Positions 1 through 8,717 of a stretch of 64,000 nt of DNA are shown here, in pieces (position 1 is the stretch's first letter; every line of letters starts with the position of its first letter). The translations under genes were made by a program, and so were the position numbers. This stretch comes from Maridesulfovibrio ferrireducens. Lineage in GTDB: Bacteria; Desulfobacterota; Desulfovibrionia; Desulfovibrionales; Desulfovibrionaceae. The DNA is taken from positions 910,797 to 974,796 of the forward strand of contig NZ_FNGA01000002.1 of NCBI RefSeq assembly GCF_900101105.1, read 5' to 3'. The notes beneath the pieces were generated by a model, which had not been told where the DNA came from, made no database searches, and saw only the letters and a program-made list of their open reading frames with translations.

Positions 1-1
1 T

Positions 2-223
2 ATCGCTGCTTTTATGTGCGGTGCTCTTTCAATCGCACTTTCTGCTATACTGACTGCTTTCGCGCTATCCTTCACCGATGACAGTTTTATCGGAGTTGCT
101 CAGCTAATCGTATATTCACATATTCCCATAATGATTATCGAAGGCTTTATCTGCCTGTTCACTTACAGCTTTCTATATAAGGTCCGCCCGGAAATGCTGG
201 TAGTCACTCAGGAATCAGCTTAA
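2..223 (+). CDS. cbiM: Cobalt/nickel ECF transporter membrane component CbiM (3' end only)
   Basis: The frame is open from the window edge, so the start and most of the protein lie upstream; 73 residues remain. They form two hydrophobic segments followed by a short polar tail. The stretch SHIPIMIIEGFICLFTYSFL followed by KVRPEML matches the usual CbiM C-terminus, where a His-Ile-Pro turn precedes the last helix and a VRPE-like end. CbiM is the substrate-binding membrane subunit of energy-coupling-factor cobalt transporters; cobalt uptake fits the cobalamin genes cobJ and cbiG at 18.4-20.2 kb. A nickel version (NikM) is possible because the metal-binding N-terminus is missing. A palindromic terminator follows. 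Confidence 0.7.
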   Translation: MAAFMCGALSIALSAILTAFALSFTDDSFIGVAQLIVYSHIPIMIIEGFICLFTYSFLYKVRPEMLVVTQESA

Positions 224-254
224 CAAAATAGCCGCTTCAAAATTTCACAAAATA

Positions 255-286
255 AAGGGCATAAGAGGAATTCCTCTTATGCCCTT
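255..286. terminator. Bidirectional terminator-like perfect palindrome
   Basis: A 32-base perfect inverted repeat (AAGGGCATAAGAGGAA and its complement) lies between the convergent ends of the cbiM-like gene and the MATE gene. The T/A runs beside it are weak, but position and symmetry suggest it ends both transcripts. Confidence 0.7.
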
Positions 287-315
287 CTTGCTTTCCAGAT
301 AAAAACAATTTCCAT

Positions 316-1686
316 CTATTCGATAACTTTCATACTTTCCCACTTTCCACCCTTGAAACGGAAATAAAAAACAAAACTGAGCACGAGCACATAGGCTGTA
401 AAAATTGCCCAGAGAAAATTCGGGCCTGCCTTAAATACTTCTACGCCCAGATAACACGGAATAACCATCAGCGTTACACAGAAAAACCCGACAGCTTTCA
501 TAACATAAACAACATCACCCGCTCCCTTAAGCGCGCCTGAGTAGACGAGCGCAAGCCCATCGAAAAAGATATAAAAGACCATAAACAGCAAGAATATTCT
601 ACCATGTTCGAGAACTTCGATAAACTGAACATCACTTATATCATGCGGACGAAACATACTTATCAATACATCTGGAATCGTGACGTAAATAAGCCCCATA
701 AAGAGCATCCAGACACATGTAATATGAAACGCGCAGACCGTCGCCCTTTTCGCATAATCAGGGCGTCCCTGCCCGATGGCCTGACCGACTAAGGTGCTTA
801 CCCCGACGGATATCCCATACGCCGGGAAAAAAGAAATCCCGTCAATCGAAAGAGCTATATTACTAGCTGCAAGGATAGTTGTTCCCAGCCTGCCCACCAT
901 ATAGACAAAAAAAGTTACTGCAAAAATATCCAGAAAAAATTGTGTACCATTTGACAGGCCATACTTGATAAACCGGATGAAAAGATCCGGTGCAAATTTG
1001 AAATTACTTATAATTCCATATTGCTTTTCATTCTTACTATTAAAGATAAGTGGACAATAAAGCCCTACAATTACGCCCCCGGCTGCAACGGTAGCGATTC
1101 CGGCCCCTTGGATGCCCATTTCCGGAAAAAACCAGAAACCATTAATAAGGGCATAATCGAGCGGAATATTAACCAAAGCACCCGCCATATTTACGAGCAT
1201 AACTGTCCGAGTCAAACCGCGACCAGAATAAAAGCTTGAAAGAGCAGTATCAAGCACCGGCAAACCGGCTCCGAACATCAAAATTCTAAAATACTGAGTT
1301 TCAAGTTCAGTAACTTCCGGTGGATGACCACCCAAAACAAGCAAAGGGGTCAAAAAATGGCCTACCAGAATTAAAATAACCCAAGCGGCAAGCGAAAAAT
1401 ATATCCCCTGCCAGAGACTCGTTGCGACTTTATCAGGTCTTACGGCACCGGTATACTGAGCGATAAAAACGTTGATGTAGCTGGCAACGCCCATAAAAAA
1501 GGATATGAATAAAAACGCGAGAATTCCAGCTGGAAGCGCGGCGGCAATAGCTTCAACCGAATATCTTCCCAAAAAGATCCTGTCAGTGATCTGCATAAGA
1601 GTGGTTGAAGCCATACTTACAGCAAGAGGAAGGCTGATTTTTAAAACATCCCGGTAGCCGAAAGGCCTGGTCCAAAGAGAAGACAT
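316..1686 (-). CDS. MATE family multidrug/toxin efflux transporter
   Basis: A 456-residue membrane protein with about twelve hydrophobic segments and the MATE N-terminal pattern (LPLAVSMASTTLMQITDRIF, then LGRYS), the usual length for the family. MATE proteins are inner-membrane antiporters that expel cationic drugs or metabolites using a Na+ or H+ gradient; the substrate here cannot be told. The ATG start has a GGAG ribosome site nine bases upstream. It stands alone, convergent with the cbiM-like gene and downstream of HU on the same strand but separated from it by a clear terminator. No fusion or truncation is visible. Confidence 0.9.
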   Translation of the reverse strand: MSSLWTRPFGYRDVLKISLPLAVSMASTTLMQITDRIFLGRYSVEAIAAALPAGILAFLFISFFMGVASYINVFIAQYTGAVRPDKVATSLWQGIYFSLAAWVILILVGHFLTPLLVLGGHPPEVTELETQYFRILMFGAGLPVLDTALSSFYSGRGLTRTVMLVNMAGALVNIPLDYALINGFWFFPEMGIQGAGIATVAAGGVIVGLYCPLIFNSKNEKQYGIISNFKFAPDLFIRFIKYGLSNGTQFFLDIFAVTFFVYMVGRLGTTILAASNIALSIDGISFFPAYGISVGVSTLVGQAIGQGRPDYAKRATVCAFHITCVWMLFMGLIYVTIPDVLISMFRPHDISDVQFIEVLEHGRIFLLFMVFYIFFDGLALVYSGALKGAGDVVYVMKAVGFFCVTLMVIPCYLGVEVFKAGPNFLWAIFTAYVLVLSFVFYFRFKGGKWESMKVIE

Positions 1687-1840
1687 TTAACATTACTCCG
1701 TAAATAACAATTTAGTAGCAATACGCTTAGATCTTGCCGAAAGTTCACGCAACCAGAACTTTCACAAACACCCTTTAGCAAGAAATAAAGAATTTATACT
1801 GGCCAAATTTATCAAAATTAAACTTTTATCATCAGCCATA

Positions 1841-1875
1841 AAAAAAGCCGCTCCCGGAATCCCCGGAAGCGGCTT
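1841..1875 (-). terminator. Rho-independent terminator of the HU gene
   Basis: A GC-rich hairpin (GCCGCTTCCGG paired with a near-complement) is followed on the minus strand by a run of T (AAAAAA at 1841-1846 on the plus strand), just after the HU stop codon. Confidence 0.85.
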
Positions 1876-1896
1876 AACAGTCAATATTGAATAAGC

Positions 1897-2169
1897 TTAT
1901 TTAACTGCGTCCTTAAGAAATTTTCCGGGGGCAAACTTTACTCCGCGAGAAGCAGGAATCTCAATGGCCTGGCCAGTCTGAGGGTTACGACCTGTACGTG
2001 CGGAACGTTCAACAGTTTTAAAGGTACCGAAACCAGTAAGGGTCACATTGCCTTCTTCCTTAAGTCCATCTTCAATTGCGCCGAGAACGCCATCAATCGC
2101 TGCGGAAGCATCTTTAGCACTCATGTCTAATTTTTCCCGGAACTTCTTAACAAGAACAGTCTTACTCAT
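1897..2169 (-). CDS. hup: HU family DNA-binding protein
   Basis: A 90-residue nucleoid protein. The frame opens further upstream, but the ATG at 2169 is chosen because AAGGAG sits just ahead of it and the protein then begins MSKTVLVKKFREKLDMS, the normal HU start. It has the HU/IHF signature GFGTFKTVERSARTGRNPQT (DNA-binding arm, GRNPQTG with the intercalating proline) and ends FLKDAVK. HU binds and bends DNA without strong sequence preference and compacts the chromosome. It is divergent from groES across a 512-base gap with a plausible sigma70 promoter at 2245-2272. An IHF role is less likely given the lysine-rich end. Confidence 0.93.
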   Translation of the reverse strand: MSKTVLVKKFREKLDMSAKDASAAIDGVLGAIEDGLKEEGNVTLTGFGTFKTVERSARTGRNPQTGQAIEIPASRGVKFAPGKFLKDAVK

Positions 2170-2244
2170 AATAAACTCCTTCATTTTTTTAAACCGCAAC
2201 CCGAGCGGTATATCCGTACCCCAACAGGCCCACTACACCATTAA

Positions 2245-2272
2245 ACAATAAAAAGCCATAGGGTAATATCAA
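2245..2272 (-). promoter_or_regulatory. Candidate sigma70 promoter of HU
   Basis: On the minus strand TTGATA (2267-2272) is followed after 16 bases by TATTGT (2245-2250), about 75 bases before the HU start. The match is good but untested. Confidence 0.45.
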
Positions 2273-2510
2273 ATCATAACTGACTAAGCATTACTTTTAT
2301 CAGAATGATATCAAATCAAGCTTTATACAAAAGCAAAACATTATTTAACCTTTTTTGGCTGGACGTGGCGGACTACAGGGAAGAACTGCTAATTGTCAAG
2401 CTGAACCGCATAATTTATATACTTTTCGGATTAAGAGACATATACAGATCACTCCTTTCAACGAAAAGCAAAATCAAATACTTTAATACCGTTTTTTTCA
2501 TTATACGGTG

Positions 2511-2538
2511 TTGACATATTGCTCTTCTGTCTTAATTT
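2511..2538 (+). promoter_or_regulatory. Candidate promoter of groES-groEL
   Basis: TTGACA at 2511-2516 and TAATTT at 2533-2538 with a 16-base spacer, giving a leader of roughly 140 bases before groES. It resembles a housekeeping promoter; no clear heat-shock sigma32 consensus was seen. Confidence 0.45.
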
Positions 2539-2681
2539 AATTCAACTTCATACGCATGAAGCGAACTGCCTTGGATGACACAATAGGCAACTCGACTTTA
2601 AAAATCAAAGAAGAATCTGCCACAACCCCGCAGATTATTAAGTGATTATCAACCAATACTTTATTTAGTTCAGGAGGAAAC

Positions 2682-2954
2682 ATGACTCTCAAACCGTTAC
2701 AGGATCGCGTACTCATTAAGCGTCTGGAAAGCGAACAGAAAACAGCCGGTGGTATTATCATCCCTGATTCCGCTCAGGAAAAACCTATGAAAGGTGTTGT
2801 TGCTGCAGCCGGTCCAGGTAAAGATAAAGCTCCTATGTCCGTAAAAGAAGGTGACGTTGTGCTCTTCGCTAAATATGCAGGCAACGAACTTTCTATTGAT
2901 GGTGAAGACTTCATCATCATGCGCGAAGAAGAAATTCTCGCAGTTGTTGAATAA
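2682..2954 (+). CDS. groES: Co-chaperonin GroES
   Basis: A 90-residue protein of standard GroES length. It opens [19 protein letters not shown] and carries the mobile loop around [18 protein letters not shown], which docks on GroEL, then the VVAAGPG-like beta-barrel core and the end EEEILAVVE. GroES forms the heptameric lid that closes the GroEL folding chamber in the cytoplasm in an ATP-dependent cycle. AGGAGG lies four bases before the ATG. groEL follows 58 bases later with no terminator between, so the two are one transcript. Confidence 0.97.
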   Translation: MTLKPLQDRVLIKRLESEQKTAGGIIIPDSAQEKPMKGVVAAAGPGKDKAPMSVKEGDVVLFAKYAGNELSIDGEDFIIMREEEILAVVE

Positions 2955-3012
2955 TTTTCCGCTAGCGCCTCTATATATAAATCAAACGAATTTCTCTCAG
3001 GAGGATCTTTAA

Positions 3013-4599
<1,587 letters not shown>

Positions 4600-4628
4600 A
4601 AGTCTTTAACTTCACGGTTATAAATATT

Positions 4629-4666
4629 AAAGGCCCGGAAGCTCACGCTTCCGGGCCTTTTTTTTA
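4629..4666 (+). terminator. Rho-independent terminator after groEL
   Basis: A 13-base GC-rich stem (AAGGCCCGGAAGC) with a four-base loop and its exact complement, followed by a run of eight or more T. Confidence 0.93.
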
Positions 4667-4794
4667 GTCCTCATCCTGCCTGATCATCCAGTCTTTCTAC
4701 AAGTATTAACCTTGAATTATTGAATTTTATCTTTCAATTATGTCATGATTGTTTCTGCTTATTAAAATGAGCTTTACCGAAAGCTAAACTTTTA

Positions 4795-4851
4795 GTTGAC
4801 AAGGAAACTATATTTATACATTTTAATAAAAGGTTGACAAAGAAACTTTCT
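4795..4851 (+). promoter_or_regulatory. Promoter/operator region of the marR-type gene with a 15-base direct repeat
   Basis: GTTGACAAGGAAACT (4795-4809) and GTTGACAAAGAAACT (4833-4847) repeat with one mismatch 38 bases apart; both include TTGACA. A small palindrome AGAAACTTTCT (4841-4851) overlaps the second copy, 14 bases before the start codon. This arrangement would suit autoregulation by the MarR protein; that is inference. Confidence 0.45.
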
Positions 4852-4864
4852 ATGTGAGGCGATT

Positions 4865-5281
4865 ATGTCTACTTCGAATCAAATGGTTATGGAACTGCTT
4901 AGACTTGGTACATATTTACAACGCGAAGGAGCACGAATCTCACGCGAGTTCGAGTTGACACAACAACAATTTGTAATACTGGTGGTGATAAAAAACCAAG
5001 GGCCTATTTCTCAGAAAGAAATTCTTTCAGATCTGTTATATGAAAAATCAAATGTTTCCAAATCAATAACCCGCCTTACATCACTCGGGATGGTTAAAAC
5101 ATCAAAAGAGAAGAAAGATTCTAGAGTAGTAATGTGCGAAGTAACCGACAAGGGACGAGATGTTGTCAAAAAATGTATGAAAACCATGAAAACATGGAAT
5201 GAAAAATGGTTGGAACAAATTTCTGATACCGACTTGAAACAGATGGTGAAGACCTTAAGCTCTATTGGAGCGATGAAGTAA
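4865..5281 (+). CDS. MarR family transcriptional regulator
   Basis: A 138-residue winged-helix protein. After an N-terminal dimerisation helix the helix-turn-helix is seen in GPISQKEILSDLLYEKSNVS, with the recognition helix in SNVSKSITRLTSLGMV, then the wing (KTSKEKKDSRVVMCEVTDKG, with the typical DSR and TDKG) and a C-terminal helix pair. MarR proteins are dimeric repressors released by small ligands or oxidants. Direct repeats upstream are candidate operators. The next gene starts ten bases after the stop, so the two are probably one operon. The ligand is not predictable. Confidence 0.9.
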   Translation: MSTSNQMVMELLRLGTYLQREGARISREFELTQQQFVILVVIKNQGPISQKEILSDLLYEKSNVSKSITRLTSLGMVKTSKEKKDSRVVMCEVTDKGRDVVKKCMKTMKTWNEKWLEQISDTDLKQMVKTLSSIGAMK

Positions 5282-5291
5282 AGGAGGCGAT

Positions 5292-5627
5292 ATGAAGTGG
5301 TGCATTCTCATTTTTTTTGTTCTGTTTCTAGCAACACCAGCTAATGGAGGGGATATGAAAAAGGATACAACACAGACGTATGTTTATTTTTATTTCATGA
5401 AAAAGAAACCTGAAATCATCAAACAAGCCGCCCCTGACCATGCTAAATATTGGATGTCTTTGAAACTGGATGGGTACAAAGGGGGACCGTTTGCTGACAG
5501 ATCAGGAGGAATGATCCTTTTTAAAGCGAAAAGTAAAGAGTCGGCAAGTATGACAGTTGCAGGTGATCCGTTCGTAATCCACGACTTGATAGGAGAATCC
5601 TGGTTAAAACCGTGGGTGGCTCATTAG
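5292..5627 (+). CDS. Exported YciI-like protein
   Basis: A 111-residue protein with a clear signal peptide (MKWCILIFFVLFLATPANG, cleavage probably after ANG). The rest resembles the YciI/YCII fold: a strand with YVYFYFM, a conserved His-containing helix (APDHAKYWMSLK), GGPFADRSGGMILF, and AGDPFVIHDLIGESWLKPW. YciI-type domains are small ferredoxin-like dimers thought to have enzymatic or binding roles through a conserved His; most are cytoplasmic, so export is unusual. AGGAGG precedes the ATG and the gene lies just behind marR, suggesting MarR control. Substrate unknown. Confidence 0.65.
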   Translation: MKWCILIFFVLFLATPANGGDMKKDTTQTYVYFYFMKKKPEIIKQAAPDHAKYWMSLKLDGYKGGPFADRSGGMILFKAKSKESASMTVAGDPFVIHDLIGESWLKPWVAH

Positions 5628-5634
5628 CGAAAAA

Positions 5635-5666
5635 AGAGCCGCATCGAAATTAACCGATGCGGCTCT
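5635..5666. terminator. Bidirectional terminator between yciI-like gene and purSL
   Basis: Perfect 12-base stem AGAGCCGCATCG with complement and an eight-base loop, flanked by A-rich sequence on the left (T run for the minus strand). It serves the convergent genes on both sides. Confidence 0.85.
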
Positions 5667-5692
5667 TCTAAAAGCAATATTACGTGCAGAAT

Positions 5693-8671
5693 CTACCAGT
5701 CGAGAGTGCCTTTGAAGGCATCTGCAAGAAGATGAATCTTGCTTCTGACTATTCCGGTTGTTCCTTCTGCAAGGCCGAAAGTATCAAGTCCGGTTGTCAT
5801 ACCTATACGTCCGAAAACCTGTCCTTCGAACAGGGCTTCAAACTTCTGAGCAAGCTCAGGCGATACAGTCACAACAAATCTACTTGCAGATTCACTGTAA
5901 AGGATAGCTAGAGTACTCAAACCATACTCGGAAGGAACGGAACAGAGATCAGCCTCTACGCCGATTCTACCGCCGATTGACATCTCAGCCAGCGCAACTC
6001 CGAGTCCGCCGTCAGAAAGGTCATGACAGGCTGAAATAAGCCCCTGGCTCATGGCTGTCTGAACTGTTTCATAACGTTTAAGAGCAGTAAGTGCTTCTAC
6101 ATGCGGAACAGAAGGATGAACAAACCCGAGCTGGGAAGAAACTTCCGAGCCGCCAAGTTCATTTCTGGTAATACCTAAAACATATACAAAGTCACCGGGA
6201 TTCTTGAAATCGGAAGTGACACACTTATTAATATCAGGAACAATCCCGACCGTAGAGAAAAGAACCGTTGGAGGAATGGAGATTTTTACGCCCCCGCCCT
6301 TGTAGTCATTTTTCATTGAGTCTTTACCGGAGATACAAGGCACGCCATATGCGCGACTGAAGTGAGAAAGAGCCTGATTAGCTCTGACCAACTGAGCAAG
6401 CTTGTAATGTCCGTCAGGAGTTGTTTCGGATTGAACCGGATCACACCAGCAGAAGTTATCAATTCCGGCCATGTGTGAAATGTCACCACCCACGGCTACG
6501 GCGTTTCTGACAGCTTCATCAATAGCATTAGCCATCATCCAGTATGTGTCGAGATCACTGAACTTAGGACATATTCCGTGAGAGACAACAAGCCCCTTAT
6601 CGGAATCAAGGTCAGGTCTCAGTACACCGGCATCAGCGGGACCGTCCTGCTTCTTACCGACGAGAGGTTTAACGACACTGCGCCCCTGAACCTCGTGGTC
6701 ATACTGACGGATGACGTATTCTTTGCTGCATATATTAAGCCTGCCAAGCATATCTTTAAGCAGAGCAGTATGATCTTTAACTTCCGGCTCACCTTTGAAA
6801 TCAACAACTGGGCGGTCCCAAACAGCTTTAAGCTGCATCTGAGGAACACCGTCATGCAGGAAGTCCATACGAAGTGCTGCAACAGGCTTATCACCGTATC
6901 TAATGTTATAGATACCGCTGTCTGTGTAAGTACCAAGCGCAGTTGCTTCAACGTCCATCTCTTTTGCCAAGGCCATGAATTCGTCCAGCTTTTCGGGAGG
7001 AACAGCCAGAGTCATACGCTCCTGAGCTTCGGAAACAAGAATTTCCCAAGGCTTAAGACCGTCATATTTAAGCGGAGCCTTAGCAAGATCGAGATCACAA
7101 CCACCGGTATCTTCGGCCATTTCTCCAACGGAAGAAGACAACCCGCCAGCTCCGTTATCAGTAATAGCACTATATAGACCGGTATCACGGGCGCGCATGA
7201 GGCAGTCATACATCTTACGCTGAGTAATAGGGTCACCGATCTGAACGGCTGTAGCAGGAGATCCTTCGTGTAATTCTTCGGATGAAAAAGTTGCGCCGTG
7301 AATTCCGTCTTTACCGATGCGACCGCCGGTCATGACGATAATATCGCCGACCTGAGCTTTCTTTTCATGGCTCAGACGTCCGGCAACCTTAACGGGCATT
7401 GTTCCGACAGTTCCGCAATAAACAAGAGGTTTACCGAGGTATCTTTCATCGAAAACAATGGAACCGTTTACAGTAGGCACACCTGATTTATTACCGCCGT
7501 GTTCAACACCTTCGCGGACTCCTTCGAGAACTCTGCGAGGATGAAGTAAACGCGGAGGAAGTTCTCCTTCGTAAAAAGGAGAAGCAAAACAGAAAACATC
7601 AGTGTTACAAAGAAGGTTTGCACCCAGTCCGGTTCCCATAGGGTCGCGGTTAACACCGACAATTCCTGTCAGCGCTCCGCCGTAAGGGTCAAGAGCGGAA
7701 GGGCTGTTATGAGTTTCCATTTTAACGCAAACATTCAGCTTGTCGTTAAATTTGATAACCCCGGCATTGTCCTTGAAAACTGACAGACAAAAGTCGTCAT
7801 CGCCTTTGTCTTTACGGATTTCCTTGGTGGTATTCTGAATGCAGGATTTGTAGAGACTGTCTACGGTAGAAGAAACTCCGGTCTCTCTGTTCTCGTATTC
7901 AATTTTAGAACTGAAAATTTTGTGCTTGCAGTGCTCAGACCATGTCTGTGCAAGAGCTTCAAGTTCAGCATCTGTTGGATTAGGATCAATCCCCATTTTC
8001 TTACGTTCTGCAAGAACTTCGGGATCAGAATAGTAGTCACGAATGGAATGAAATTCTTCAATACTCATGGCGAGAGTATTCGCACGGCTGAACGCCATCA
8101 TTTCATCATCATTCATTGCAAGAAGATCAATAATTGCAACTTCGTCACTGGCTCTACCTGTGACCTGAGCCGCTTTAGCTTCAAATCCGGGAGATTTTTC
8201 CCATTCTTCAGCAGAACAAATTTCATAACGCTGAATCAATTCGTTAGCTAAAAGATCTTTTGCAATAGATGCAATCTGCTCTTTCTCAAGCTTTTCTGAA
8301 AAAATGTACTGAGTAGAGGTATAAACCTTAACTTTTGCAGCATCTTCAGGATTAATAACCAGAATCAGAGATTCTTTTGCAGTGCGACCTTCGTTATCCG
8401 TTACACCCGGACGGAATCCGACTTCCAGATTCCAGGCGAAATCAGCCGCAAGAGGGGTAAGAGACGGAATGTGCAGGACAGGATCATGCAGAACTCCAAG
8501 CTCCAGCACCTTATCAATATCGGCTTTTTCAAGACCTTCAACAGTATAAACTTTAATGGTCCGGACTTCACCGGCTTCTATGCCGAGCTCTTCCCTGATT
8601 TTACGGGAAATTTTATTCCCGTGAACATCCCGGACATTATTTTTAAGACCAACCTCAACCCGCCAGAGCAT
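5693..8671 (-). CDS. purL: Phosphoribosylformylglycinamidine synthase, fused PurS-PurL
   Basis: A 992-residue purine enzyme that converts FGAR, ATP and glutamine-derived ammonia to FGAM. The first ~170 residues form a PurS-like part (opening MLWRVEVGLKNNVRDVHGNK, with a second similar unit near WNLEVGFRPGVTDNEGR), followed by the PurL catalytic core with KMETHNSPSALDPYGGA, TDNGAGGLSSSVGEMAEDTG and ACHDLSDGGLGVALAEM. There is no class I glutaminase at the C-terminus, so a separate PurQ must supply ammonia; it is not in the window. AAGGAG precedes the ATG. The PurSL arrangement is common in Desulfovibrio and differs from both the split Bacillus and the single-chain E. coli forms. Confidence 0.93.
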   Translation of the reverse strand: MLWRVEVGLKNNVRDVHGNKISRKIREELGIEAGEVRTIKVYTVEGLEKADIDKVLELGVLHDPVLHIPSLTPLAADFAWNLEVGFRPGVTDNEGRTAKESLILVINPEDAAKVKVYTSTQYIFSEKLEKEQIASIAKDLLANELIQRYEICSAEEWEKSPGFEAKAAQVTGRASDEVAIIDLLAMNDDEMMAFSRANTLAMSIEEFHSIRDYYSDPEVLAERKKMGIDPNPTDAELEALAQTWSEHCKHKIFSSKIEYENRETGVSSTVDSLYKSCIQNTTKEIRKDKGDDDFCLSVFKDNAGVIKFNDKLNVCVKMETHNSPSALDPYGGALTGIVGVNRDPMGTGLGANLLCNTDVFCFASPFYEGELPPRLLHPRRVLEGVREGVEHGGNKSGVPTVNGSIVFDERYLGKPLVYCGTVGTMPVKVAGRLSHEKKAQVGDIIVMTGGRIGKDGIHGATFSSEELHEGSPATAVQIGDPITQRKMYDCLMRARDTGLYSAITDNGAGGLSSSVGEMAEDTGGCDLDLAKAPLKYDGLKPWEILVSEAQERMTLAVPPEKLDEFMALAKEMDVEATALGTYTDSGIYNIRYGDKPVAALRMDFLHDGVPQMQLKAVWDRPVVDFKGEPEVKDHTALLKDMLGRLNICSKEYVIRQYDHEVQGRSVVKPLVGKKQDGPADAGVLRPDLDSDKGLVVSHGICPKFSDLDTYWMMANAIDEAVRNAVAVGGDISHMAGIDNFCWCDPVQSETTPDGHYKLAQLVRANQALSHFSRAYGVPCISGKDSMKNDYKGGGVKISIPPTVLFSTVGIVPDINKCVTSDFKNPGDFVYVLGITRNELGGSEVSSQLGFVHPSVPHVEALTALKRYETVQTAMSQGLISACHDLSDGGLGVALAEMSIGGRIGVEADLCSVPSEYGLSTLAILYSESASRFVVTVSPELAQKFEALFEGQVFGRIGMTTGLDTFGLAEGTTGIVRSKIHLLADAFKGTLDW

Positions 8672-8717
8672 GGTTATCTCCTTTTTTAATATAAATAATA
8701 AAATCTCAGCGATACGC

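Larger units (their letters stand above)
2170..2681. other. HU-groES divergent regulatory region, no gene
   Basis: 512 bases between divergent HU and groES. I see a promoter candidate for each gene and an 11-base direct repeat ATATCAAATCA at 2266-2276 and 2308-2318, the first copy overlapping the HU promoter. No CIRCE element (TTAGCACTC with its inverted partner) is visible, so HrcA control of groES is not supported here. A 69-codon open frame at 2305-2514 has no ribosome site and no recognisable product. Confidence 0.6.

Noticed and set aside
2305..2514. 69-codon plus-strand open frame ahead of groES
   Set aside because: No ribosome site, overlaps the promoter region, and its product has no pattern.
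2540..2681. CIRCE/HrcA site in front of groES
   Set aside because: I looked for TTAGCACTC and its inverted partner and did not find them.
6578..7177. 199-codon plus-strand frame inside purSL
   Set aside because: Antisense to a well-supported gene with conserved motifs; no ribosome site.
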